64,000 nt of DNA, taken from assembly GCA_964030785.1 (NCBI GenBank), contig OZ034979.1:10766883-10830882 (forward strand), written 5' to 3'. This document shows, one piece after another, positions 53,433-63,614 of this stretch (positions are counted from its first letter, which is position 1; each line of letters starts with the position of its first letter). Both the position numbers and the translations under genes were made by a program. The notes below the pieces were generated by a model. The model was not told where the DNA came from, made no database searches, and saw nothing but the letters and a program-made list of their open reading frames with translations. The DNA is from Siderastrea siderea. Lineage: Eukaryota > Cnidaria > Anthozoa > Scleractinia > Rhizangiidae.

Positions 53433-53595
53433 CTTGTTGTTGGCTTCTAATAAAATTGTGAACTTCTACATCTGTGAGGAGTTTTGACTTTTTTCTTCGC
53501 TTTCGAAGTAAGTTGGCTTTTGAAGAAGTTCCATATCGGACAAGATCGTCAGGGTAGTAAAATTCGTTGTCGTAATGTTCACTTACACCGCTCAT
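53433..53595 (-). CDS. N-terminal exon part of the interrupted DUF3504 gene
   Basis: The ATG at 53595 (CAAAATGAGC context) reads MSGVSEHYDNEFYYPDD, then RKRRKKSKLLTDVEVHNFI and RSQQQ, 54 codons in all. Removing the transposon and one copy of the target triplet continues the frame directly into the gene part at 51263 (EQANTVEKK). The two parts were therefore one exon before insertion. A GC-rich segment at 53650-53770 upstream may be its promoter. The N-terminal acidic/aromatic then basic composition is common in this cnidarian-expanded family. Confidence 0.7.
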
Positions 53596-53808
53596 TTTGA
53601 AGGAAAAGTTAGGAATTGTACTGCAACAAAATTGTTTCAGCTCAACTATCGGAGGGCCGTACGCAATGCTCGCAGGGACGGACGGCTTTTTGCCGCCCGC
53701 TTACACGATCGCGTACAGTCCTCATACGGGACTTTGATCAATGGTTTTGCAAAGAAAAAGCTAGTGGGGCCGTACGGGTCATACGATAAATGAGCATAAT
53801 TAAAGCAT
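53596..53808 (-). promoter_or_regulatory. Possible promoter / 5' UTR of the DUF3504 gene
   Basis: Locally GC- and CpG-rich (GTACGCAATGCTCGCAGG, CGGACGGC) immediately upstream of the ATG on the minus strand. No specific motif is assigned. Confidence 0.3.
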
Positions 53809-54013
53809 AACCCTTTAAGCCCCAAGCGTGATCAGCGTCGAATTTCTCCTTATCACTGTATTATGACACATACAGGTCGTGAGAAGTTAGCAAGTGAGCA
53901 CCAAAGATGAATTGTCTTGATGTTTGAAAAAGTTCTCCCAGTTAGTAATCACTAAAATCAATGGAGACCACTAAGGAGAATTTGTATAATGACGTTGGGG
54001 CTTGAGGGATAAC
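53809..54013. mobile_element. piggyBac-like MITE, CCCTTTAAGCCC family (copy 3)
   Basis: TAACCCTTTAAGCCCCAA at the left and TTGGGGCTTGAGGGATAA at the right are inverted ends. The interior matches 3266-3490 and 22041-22235 (ATTGTCTTGATGTTTG, ACCACTAAGGAGAAT). Confidence 0.7.
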
Positions 54014-54309
54014 TGAGAAAAGATACGCACTACCAGGACCATAACTTTTAAGACCACAATTGGTAATAGCCAGTACCGTGAAAGAGGTCCAGTTAAATTT
54101 CCATATGAGGGAAATTAAAACTGACAATTAACACCACGAAGCAGTTTGAAGTACAACTGGAACAAATCTATTTCATGACTGAATTTAAAAAATCCAACAG
54201 ACAGCGTGCGTTACATTCTGCCTAAATGTAGGAAGGCTATAATAGTTTTCTAGGTGACAAGAATGTCTGGACTGGATCCAGAATTTGGGATCAAAACGGT
54301 GGAAATCAG

Positions 54310-54612
54310 GTAAAGTCCCACACGAGCCAAGGAGGCCCACACGGCCGGAGCTTATCCCGGTTTCTGTTAGCAGTAGCATGAAGCAACTGAGAGTATTGCT
54401 ACTCCCCCTGGATGTGATGCTAAAGTCCATCGCAGGGTTACCCCCAGCAGTATGTCGCCGGTACCCATTTATACATCTGGGTGGAAAGAGACAATGTGGG
54501 GTAAAGCTTTTTGTCTAAAGAAACAACCTGATGGCAGGGACTGGGCGTCGAACCACCGACCTTTACATCTGAAGTCCAACGCACTATCCACTACACCACA
54601 GCACCCCACGGT
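54310..54612 (-). mobile_element. tRNA-derived SINE (copy 2)
   Basis: Reverse-strand copy of the SINE at 47729-48085. On the minus strand it has A box TGGTGTAGTGGATAGTGCG and B box GGTTCGACGCC, then the same body (GTATAAATGGGTACCGGCG, GGGATAAGCTCCGGCC). Confidence 0.85.
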
Positions 54613-55583
54613 GGAAATAAAGGTTGCAGAAATTAAAACTCCACTCACTTAACAATACAGAAATTAACACTCACAAGAATTAACACAACTTGAACTAACA
54701 TGAATTTTTACAATTCGCATTAATTTCATGGAGTGTTAGTTTTCGTGGAGGTGTATCAGAACTGAGTGCTAATATATCTTGAAGCTAAAAACAGTTAAAG
54801 GTATTTTACCTGTTTCCAGTTGTCAATACCTTGGTTCCAGAGGTTTTTGGTTCTTTCTCCTTTTCAAATGAAATAAAGGCAAAACAATGAGCATTTCACA
54901 AAGAAAAAGAAAAGAAAGAAAAACCTTTCGCACCTGAGCATAGGTTGTCGTAAGTGTTTGTAATCTCACGATGCTTATTTTCACAGCTTCACGAGCATAG
55001 TCTTCTAAATCTCACTTGTATTTTGCCTTGGTCACCCTCCCCCAAAAGCTACAAAATTGGGTCATTGCCCAATGCAAAGACATAGGTCAGTATTTTTAGG
55101 GATGTTTGTACAGCAGTAGAGATTTCTTTCTTTCTTGCAGAAAATTACTATTGAACCTAGGCACCCCTTATCAATTATAGGTTGCGGGGTTTGCAGGAAA
55201 ATCAGGGGTGGGGCTGAAAAAAATCCAGCCTACAACAAGAAGAGGGGCTCCCAAAAGTTTTTGGTACGATGAGGGAAGGGGGGCATTTGGAAAAAAAAAC
55301 TAAGATTTTTTTTTTCAGTCAATTTTTATCCCGCACATATCATCATCATCATCATCATCATCACAACATATTTAGTAATCTGGTAGAGTGGTTGGTAGGC
55401 TTTTAACTTTCAATCTTCACTAAAGGTGCACACTTAGCAGGTAGGGGTTCTCTGAAATATATCTTGGGATGATTAGGGAGGGTCTTGAAAAAACAATTAC
55501 GGCTTATAGCGGGGCATGGAAATTTTTCCCCAGCCCACCCCTTTATAACTAATCAAGCACGTCCAATACAAATATCTGCATGT
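54613..55583. other. Spacer with (CAT)n microsatellite
   Basis: The CAT/ATC array is at 55339-55363. The GGTCACCCTCCCCCAAAAG word at 55030 belongs to the dispersed repeat seen at 25 and 3090. No gene. Confidence 0.4.
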
Positions 55584-56080
55584 CAGGGTTGTCCACAACT
55601 TTTCAAGTAGCTGGAAAAAATTTCTAAGTAGCCGGATAGTGATTATCCAGTGTCGAAGGTGATCCCTTCTAGGGGGGTCTCGGGGCATGCCCCCCAGGAA
55701 ACTTTAAAATTTTAAGTCCCCAGAAACGGAATTTCCTTGATTCTGAGCACAAATTTCCAATAATGTCAGTTCCAAAAGTTATCGTAACTTTTCAATTTTA
55801 TTTGTATAAACTCATGCCTTCAGTTGGGTTTTCTACATGTAATTCCCAGAACTCAACGTAATGAACTTATAATTGTGTATCTCTGTACCAACCAGATTAT
55901 TTTTAAGTCAATAAACCGCAATGGCAAATAAGTTTCATTTTCATATATCTGCACCAGTAAAGGAACAAATAATTTGTCTTTAAAAATATATATACATATC
56001 CCAAGTCAGAGTAGCTGGCAGAAATGACCCAAGTAGCCGGTTAATTCTGCCGGCTGCTGACTGTTAGGGACATAACCCTG
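55584..56080. mobile_element. hAT-like non-autonomous element
   Basis: Ends CAGGGTTGTCC and GGGACATAACCCTG. CTGCATGT precedes the left end and overlaps the right end, fitting an 8-bp target duplication. AAGTAGCTGG and AAGTAGCCGG words sit just inside both ends. The block GGGGGGTCTCGGGGCATGCC recurs in 139-1031. About 497 bp, non-coding. Confidence 0.65.
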
Positions 56081-57229
56081 CATGTGAGACTTTGGAGATT
56101 CACTGGCCTGTATCTTTGTTTCTAGAAGCCAAGATGAAATGCTTGAATCCGCAGGTTTCACTTGTTTTAAGGTGCCCTTCCCAAGGTAGCCAATGTGTTC
56201 TTTCTGTCCAATCTAAAATACAAAATTTAAAAAGAAACTATGAGGTGGTCTACTTTCTAGAATGCAGGATAGTAGGGCAATGTTACCAGAAAGTGAAAGC
56301 AATATGGTTGACTCCCGGTAGCTTGAACCCTCAGTAACTTGAACCTCCTATTAACTTGAATTAAATGATTTTTATCTTTAGGTTTCTTTATAATTTCCCC
56401 TCAATAACTTGAAATCCTGATAACTTGAACCTTTTCTGGCTTCTCTTGGAGGACTGAGTTGTCGGGAATCAACTGTAAACTCCCGCTCCACTGTTATAAA
56501 ATGTGGGATTTACATGTAAATATCGAAGACCCTTTCCATTAATTGAAAAATTTTGGCTATTTTATTTTGCATTGTATTTCTGTAATATCTTGGAGAAAAG
56601 GCTTACTGTTTTTAAGTTGTTTTTCAAGTAAAATATAATGTACAAAAAACAATTTGCACTGATACTTCAATTTACACCTTACACTCAATGATTCTGTTAT
56701 GAGGAAACAACAGCTCTGCATTAAAATGATTCCATCAAAAAAAAAGGAATGTTTAAAATGTTCTAAAACATGGTCCTGACCAACTGGTAACTATAATTTG
56801 AACATTTTGAAAATGCAATAAAAAGTAGGGGTCACATTTTGAAAATTCAATAAAAAGTAGGGGTCACCATGCTTGTTTGTGTACAACAGGGTTTCCTGAA
56901 AAATCCTAATAATCAGAAATGAGAACTATAGTTGCTTTAAAATGACACTGTTGCACTGAAATATTGGAGCAGTTCAACAGGATGGATATTTATCTTGCAT
57001 TGTATACCGTTATTTAATTAAACAGGAATTAAAGATATGAAATAAATTAAAGAATTTGCTGGGTGCGTACACATGTATATACCCTGCTGCACATTAATAT
57101 GTGTTCTTTTTGGCATTTAAAAAAAATATCTCAAAGCAAAATTTTTAACTTTTCTTGTACTCCACCGTACGTCATTTAAATTTATGTATTAAAAAATGGG
57201 ATCACTGTTCTAGTTTAGGAGAAAACGAC
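56081..57229. other. Spacer with a mariner-like repeat fragment
   Basis: At about 56308-56480, GTTGACTCCCGGTAGCTTGA and several TAACTTGAACC words are followed by GTTGTCGGGAATCAACTG, an inverted-end pattern of a Tc1/mariner-type MITE. The tandem AATAAAAAGTAGGGGTCAC at 56816 and 56848 is a short duplication. No gene. Confidence 0.4.
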
Positions 57230-57231
57230 TA

Positions 57232-57741
57232 CAGTCGAAGCTCTCCTTGCGGCCACTCTCGTAAGCGACCAGCTCTAGTTACGACCTCAATTGTGAAACC
57301 CCGTTTCAATTGTCACTTAAACTCTGTAATTGAAAGCTCTTGTAAGCGACCATTCCCGTAAGCGACCGCGACCACTTTTGTGAATTACCAACTGGCCTTT
57401 TCCTTTGTTTTTAAGTTCTCGTAAGTGACCACTCAGTCAACACTAACATAAAAGCCTTCACTTCTTGATCAAATTTAGAGTAATACAAAACATGAGCGCT
57501 AATGGTTCATTGACTTGTACATACACGAACCTCTTTTGTGATAGGCATTAATAATGTTAATACAATACTATCGGTAACCAACATCACATTCCAAGCTTTC
57601 TGCTAAAAGCTCTCGTAAGCAACCACCCTCTATAGTTTTATTATGTGGTCACTTACGAGAGCCCATTCTCGTAAGTGACCAGCTCTAGTTGCGACCGCTT
57701 TTCTGAATTCCTGAGGTGGTCGCTTACGAGAGCTTCGACTG
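57232..57741. mobile_element. mariner-like MITE with internal CTCGTAAGCGACC repeats
   Basis: CAGTCGAAGCTCTC and GAGAGCTTCGACTG inverted ends are flanked by TA at 57230-57231 and 57742-57743, the Tc1/mariner target duplication. The words TCGTAAGCGACC or its complement recur at least eight times inside. A truncated copy is at 15990-16316. No transposase. Confidence 0.85.
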
Positions 57742-58060
57742 TATTTACTTCTCTCAACAGCTGAGAAGTTTGCATAGAGAATCTACAAGTTCTGAATGAA
57801 TGCGCTAATCATGTAGAATGAGGTGCAGAAAGCATGCACAATGCAAATGAATGGAATCACAGTAAGAACGGAATGCCATTTGAGATCCTGGGAAGTCCCT
57901 CGGAAGTTCTCTACATTTCAAGTTACGAAGGGTCAAGGAAATTTTCTTTGCAAAAAATGATAATGGCTTGCATCAGCATGAGCTCATTTCCAAGCCCCTC
58001 TGGGAGCTACAGAATGAGGTAAGAATTTTAAAACAGTTCCACAGCAGCAAGAGTTAGTGC
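57742..58060. other. No supported feature
   Basis: The short frame 57834-58022 reads as non-specific. Its GAATGAG|GTAAGA end resembles a donor, but no upstream acceptor or family was found. Confidence 0.25.
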
Positions 58061-58330
58061 TGTATGACCAGAAATGTGTCAATCTAAGAAAGAAATGCTA
58101 GTCCAAATTTATCTTTGTCACAGAAAATTGATTAATTTCAGATTATGGTGAGTTAAAAGTGTGATTTTCGCTGGAATAACTGGCAAAAAAATGTTACTAC
58201 GTGCTTCCGCCGGAAGAGTAGAAGGGGTTTCCCTGAAGTGAAAATGGAATAAGAAATCAAAAATTCGTTTGAAAACTGTCAGATAAAACCAGTACATTAC
58301 CATCATGCAACATGTGAATAATCCAGCCTA
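58061..58330. repeat. Dispersed repeat (copy of 38641-38935)
   Basis: Same order of shared words as at 38641-38935, with one extra stretch near 58210-58280. Confidence 0.6.
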
Positions 58331-59792
58331 AACAGCAAAACGTTGCATTGAAGAATTACTAAATTTGCGAAATGGGAAAATCTTTCAAAGAGAGTATCAA
58401 AAGGTAGCCTGTGAACAGGCTCTCTGGTCGGGGAAAGAGCGAAGAAAACAAAGGGCGAGAATGAGTGAAGAGACTGGGAGGGGGTGGGGAGGGAAGGAGG
58501 GGAAGAGGGAAGGGGGGGAGCCTGTTGACAAAGGATTGAAACCGCCATTCTGCCCCCTTGTAATTGACCCATCATCGATCATCTGCAAGTTGTAATTGTC
58601 TTTGGTTGGACGCCATAAGAACAAGAAATTCTGAAGAATTTACAGGCAGCGCACAGTCTCTCACCCCCCTCTCCTAAACTTTAATAGTTCGTGGTTTCTG
58701 GTGACCTGTTATGGACAATTCGCACTTCCGGTATGTAAGGAATTAAATGTATGTATGCAACTTGAGAACTTTGTTTGTTTGTTACCAGTGACCTCTGTAC
58801 AACTCTTTCAAATTGTTCTTAAACCGTGATATCCTTAAGCTACAACAGGTGGAAATGCTTTTTGCTCAAAAAGCTTTACTTCTCCTCTTTTGAGCTCAAA
58901 CTTCATTTTGTCTAGTATTCTTGATTTCACGAGGGGCTTCAGACCAATTTTTTATCGCCAGAAAGCTGTGTTTCTAGAGACATCTGGAAGACATATTCAC
59001 GTCAATGCTGAGATAGCTAACTGACTCGTGACTTTATGTTGTTGTGTGTTAACCCGTGCTCTAATACAGACTAAAATGAATGAAACTTTATTAAATTAGT
59101 TTGAAACTGTGGAAAGACATAAACGAAAGACTGAGAGGTCTTAGACAAGTTTAGACAACCAAAATTCTAAAAATTGGGCAGAACCGAAAAGCAGAAATGT
59201 ATTTCTGACCTGGTGCGACGGAATCAATTTAGATTGGTGATACTCAGGCCTTGTTTGTTATTTGATTGAGATTTCATCACCACCGAATTTTTTTGTTTAC
59301 TGTTTTCCTTTTTTTTGGTGTTATAGTTTTTTGGGATGGTGTTATAGTGTTATAGTTTTTTGAGTATAGAAGTTAGTTCCAGCTTTGATTCTGTAAGGGC
59401 CGGGTTTACAGAGGCAGGTATAGATTGCTTTCCGTCTCGTGCACTGAGAGAACGCATGTGAGTGCGGATGGGCATTGGACGCGCACAACTCCCAAGTTCT
59501 TGCTACCCTTTGTAAACACTGCCCCTTAAAAACAAAATGTCCTCAAAAACAGCGAAATAAACATTTCAACGCTTACCTTTACTCAACTTCAATACACCGC
59601 GAAACTCAAAACAACAAAATTACGCTTCACATGCAAGAATGGTCATGTCATCAACAAATCGTCTGGTATTTGAAACATTAGCTTTCAATCTCGTAAAATC
59701 CACGCCATTATAACGAGCCTGATTGTTTAGAGCCCGCACGTAGACTAAGTCTACTGACTTCCGTAAATTCAGGAATGTGCGTTGCATTTTAT
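58331..59792. other. Spacer with a GGGA-rich stretch
   Basis: The purine-rich stretch at 58470-58525 (GGGAGGGGGTGGGG, GGGGAAGAGGGAAGG) and GCCTGTGAACAGGCTC (58406-58421, an inverted repeat) are the only notable features. No gene. Confidence 0.35.
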
Positions 59793-60269
59793 GAGACGGC
59801 AGCGACGTGTCTAGGTCCTGGGGGGGGGGGGAACTCCCAAATGAAAGTGACGGGGATGCTCGTCGCCTCGCTTAGGGTTGTAAATTGCAGATTTTGGCCT
59901 CACTTAGGGTATTGGGGACGGAAAGCCAATATTTTTACCCACACAGAAATATCTATATTATACTGTGTTAGTGGTCTAGAGCAGCACAGAAATTGCCGTT
60001 GTTAAAATTTATTCATAGAAGACAGCATTCGATTGCAACATCTTTAGCGCAATTAACATCTGTATAGCTCTTATTTAGTTGTCTGTTTTTGCATGGTCTC
60101 CCTTAAAGGTTAAATAAAGCCGGAGCCATGCCCAGATTGCAACCTCGTTCCCAGGACTTTTTCCTAGATTGGTCTCCTTTAGGTTGTTAATTCTAATTTT
60201 CCGACGAGCATCCCCGTCACTTTCATATGGGAGTCCCCCCCCTGGGGCCTAGGCACGTCGCACCGTCTA
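59793..60269. mobile_element. 477-bp inverted-repeat element
   Basis: AGACGGCAGCGACGTGTCTA and AAGTGACGGGGATGCTCGTC on the left are mirrored by GACGAGCATCCCCGTCACTT and TAGGCACGTCGCACCGTCT on the right. A G tract (59820-59831) sits in the left arm. Non-coding. Confidence 0.75.
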
Positions 60270-60274
60270 ATTAA

Positions 60275-60790
60275 ACATCTCTTCAACTCCAAGTCATTGT
60301 GTACAGTGGAATCTAAATTCTCTGAACTTTCAAATGGCGTCTTAAACTTAGAAATCGGTTGAGAAAAGAAGGAGAAAAAATTATTGATGTGAAAGGTTTA
60401 CAGCACACGCATTTTTTGGATCGTGTTACAAACTGACATTTTAAACCTAGTCAAACACCCGGGTAAAACACGCCATAAATGTTGAGTTAGTAAACACAGG
60501 TAAACATTCCTTCAACTCCAAATCATTGTGTACAGTGGAATCTATATGATTTTAGCTTTCAAATGGCGTATTAAAGGTACAAATTGGTTGCGAATAGAAG
60601 GAGAAAGAAATTTATTAAATGAGGGTTTATAGCACTGCGTATAAATGACAAAGGCTTTGTTTGTATCGCGTTACAAACTGAGACTCGGTTAACTCAGTCA
60701 AATACACCATAAAATTGAATTCCAAATCCTTTTATACATTGAATCTACATTCTCTTATTAAAAACTTCCAAATGGCGTATCAGGACACTC
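60275..60790. repeat. Tandem repeat of about 225 bp, 2.4 copies
   Basis: CAACTCCAAGTCATTGTGTA, CAGTGGAATCTA and TTTCAAATGGCGT recur at about 60288, 60514 and (diverged, partial) 60710. Between them GAGAAAAGAAGGAGAAA and CGTGTTACAAACTGA recur in phase. Non-coding. Confidence 0.75.
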
Positions 60791-60988
60791 ATTCGTTCCA
60801 CATTACACAGCACTTTGATGACGTGCGGAAGAAAATATGAAACGATGCAGAATCCTGGTGAAGTGCAATAAAAGGTGACATTGATTGAGCTTTATATTAA
60901 TTACTCACCGATGTATACAGCTTGTAGTTGACATCCGGCTCAAAGGAATTTTGTTTTCTCCGAAAGGATTGAATATGGCTGACTAGTC
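60791..60988. other. Spacer
   Basis: Contains ATTACTCACCGATGTATACA (60899), similar to 39312. Nothing else seen. Confidence 0.3.
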
Positions 60989-61619
60989 TAGTCTCCTACG
61001 CAGCCGTTCTTAGGGTCGTCACGCAACGCTCCTCCCCACTATAAACGGCTGCTCGCGCGAGCGCTACATTCCTTTCCCTTTGTTATTAAGAACCAGTTGA
61101 CCGATGCATTACAAACAAGACACTGGACATCGACGTAACTGTTTACTCGAATTCAGACGTTGCAGTGTGCATTAAGTGCTACAAGTCCTCGGTGAAATAC
61201 CAAAAAGCAGAAGAACATGTCCCAGAGATCAAGACTGAGTTGAAGACTCCTTATTCAGAGAGTGGCAGACGTGTCAAACGACTACAGTGCACCGAAGATG
61301 AATTAACACCTGGGACATCAGCCAAAAAACACCTTTCATTTTTAAATGAAAATCCTACCACTTGTTCTTCTTCCAACTCGACGCCCTTGAGTTCAGCGTT
61401 ACCAAGGCTCACTATAAGTCCAATTGGTAAGCCTTCTCGCTCGTACGAAGCGATATTTGTTTTCAAGTAACGAGAGGGACTAGGACCAGGTTTCTAGGAT
61501 ATGGAAGCCTTTCTCCTTATTGGTCAATTTGAGGGAAAGGAATGTAGCGCTCGCGTGAGCAGCCGTTAGGGGGGCGAAGCGTTGCGTGACGACCCTAAGA
61601 ACGGCTGCGTAGGAGACTA
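60989..61619. mobile_element. 631-bp transposon with about 95-bp inverted ends and an internal open frame
   Basis: TAGTCTCCTACGCAGCCG, GGGTCGTCACGCAACGCT and CGAGCGCTACATTCCTTTCC on the left pair with the reverse complement at 61527-61619 (GGAAAGGAATGTAGCGCTCG, AGCGTTGCGTGACGACCC, CGGCTGCGTAGGAGACTA). No clear target duplication. The centre carries a protein-like frame (next entry). Confidence 0.8.
61165..61470 (+). pseudogene. Captured or residual coding fragment inside the 631-bp transposon
   Basis: 101 codons from 61165 (GTG). The frame is open from about 61093, reading PVDRCITNKTLDIDV before it. It has Cys pairs (CIKCYKSS) that suggest a zinc-binding N-terminal motif. A charged stretch follows (EIKTELKTPYSESGRRVKR), then a Ser/Thr/Pro-rich tail (SSSNSTPLSSALPRLTISPI) and a GGTAAG donor-like site at 61424. 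Composition looks like real protein rather than chance. It may be an exon of a host gene carried by the transposon or the first exon of its lost transposase. Confidence 0.5.
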
Positions 61620-61719
61620 ACAAGAGTCTGGGTATTTAGTTTGTATTATCTAGTTTCCAGATTCCTTACTCATTTCGGCCACTCATTTCGCTGTGTTTCG
61701 CTGTCACGCGCGGACCAAT

Positions 61720-63614
61720 GTCGTACCCAGAGTCCACTGGCTTTTTGGTCAGCGAGTGGTCGCCAGCGGGTGGTCGTCGCCAGTGACGACGGGAACCAGG
61801 AGGGAGTGATGAACTTGGGCCTGGGCACAAGCGCCGGTATTGGCGAATGAAAAACCGAGGTGTCTGGCCATCGTGACGTCACATACAAGTCTGCCCCGGG
61901 AAGTCAAAGGAAAGTTAACAAATGGCTTCCTCGCAAATGTTTACAGTCCAGTTTCTCAAAAATAACTGATCAAAAAAATAAAAGAACGAAAGTTATGCTG
62001 CATGCTATAACATAAAAAGTATTCTTAATGTAAATTGGTCCTCAAAACAAAATAACAAATTGACGATAAGACTCAAAAGATTTCATGGACGCTTTGGTCG
62101 ATCGATTGAAATCGTGATCAAGATCACCTTTCGGAAGCTGTATCTCACAAACCCTAAGATGTGTCGCTTGGAGACAAAAACATAACTTTTATATGTATAA
62201 ACTCTTTCCAATTTTAGGAAAATAAAATTATGTAACAATTTCATTAAAATGATCAGTGGCTTTAAACATCATTAAAATACAAAGAAACGTTTACTGTGAA
62301 TTCATGTGCTTGGTTCGAAGTTACTAATGGGCCACAGTAATTCCTTACTTTGCTAAGCTATCTTGCAAAAAACGACAAAGACGACAACATTTGCTCGAGG
62401 CGAGGCAAAACTGCTGACGCGCCGGCTTTCCGGCCAAATTTGTGCTGATGACTGATTGCACTCATTGAATAATTATAAAAGCCACAGTCTAACAAAAACG
62501 CCAACTTTCTCAGGTTACCGATGTTAAGGGTTAACAAGGCTCTCTCTTTACTAGAATGGTCCTCAGTTTGACTGTTTTAAAATCAATTAATCTTTGAAAA
62601 TCAAATGACAGGACCAATTCAATTTATTTGCGAAACGGTCATCGTCAGTTGTGGATCAAGTAGACGGTCAAACTCTTTCTAAAACACTGTGCAACCTGGA
62701 CAGCAACTGAATCTAGAGGAAACTGGAGGTATTGAGAATAAATCACGGAATCACTGATCCAGATGGTACTCAAATATATCTATTAGTTTTCATAAAAAAG
62801 TGCAGAACCAGATCAGCGAAAGCTTGCTTCCTCGGGCGTCCGCATAATTTGCGAGCTGATTCAGATTTTTATGCTGTTCTGCAAAAGTGTCGTTTATACG
62901 GGTTAAATGAGGTGGCAAAAATTTACTAAGTTCAATTACTCTTTCCCTAGCAATTAAATATCACTATTCTTTCCTTATACAGAAGATGGAAGCAAATACT
63001 GTAAGAAAAGTTAACTTTTAAGTGCTAAACATACCCTTCTAGGTTCGCCTTCTATTATACTCAGCTAAACAAACGGACTGATCATTTTTTTTGGCAAATA
63101 CTATACCAATTGTGTCAACTTGGGTGCTTTTGTTAAGCTATAGGCTAGTCCGTAGCCAAGTTTCAACTTTCCCTGTGGTATATAACTGAATTAAACACAC
63201 TTTTTCGGACGCGGACAATAACAATTTCCCCGCATAATTCTTCGATCGCGGAGAGTAAACATGACTCTTAAAACATTATTTAAATGTGATTTTAACGTTA
63301 AGACAAAGAGCCACTTACCTATATCGAAAAAAGGGATGACTAAAATTCCATTACCCAAGAAAACAAGCTTCGCTGAAGGCTCAATGGCGCAAAAAGTACG
63401 TTTGTAGCCCAAACTCTAACATCAGTTTGCCAGCGCCATTTTTGAAGACTCGGCAAACTCGCGCGCTTTTCACGTCGTGACGTCACGATGGCCAGACACC
63501 TCGAACCAGCCGAGCGGCGAGTTCATCACTCCCTCCTGACGGGAACTGACGACGCCAGTAGAGTCTACTGGCGACCGCCCGCTGACCAAAAAGCCAGTGG
63601 ACTCTGGGTATGAC
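61720..63614. mobile_element. 1.9-kb element with long inverted ends
   Basis: GTCGTACCCAGAGTCCACTG and GCTTTTTGGTCAGC on the left (61720) match GCTGACCAAAAAGC and CAGTGGACTCTGGGTATGAC on the right (ending 63614). The arms continue to GAGGTGTCTGGCCATCGTGA (61858) and TCACGATGGCCAGACACCTC (about 63484). Between the arms about 1.6 kb is AT-rich with no recognisable transposase. Confidence 0.75.

Noticed and set aside
58303..58624. Proline-rich and glycine-rich frames as proteins
   Set aside because: Produced by a purine-rich GGGA stretch; no domain.
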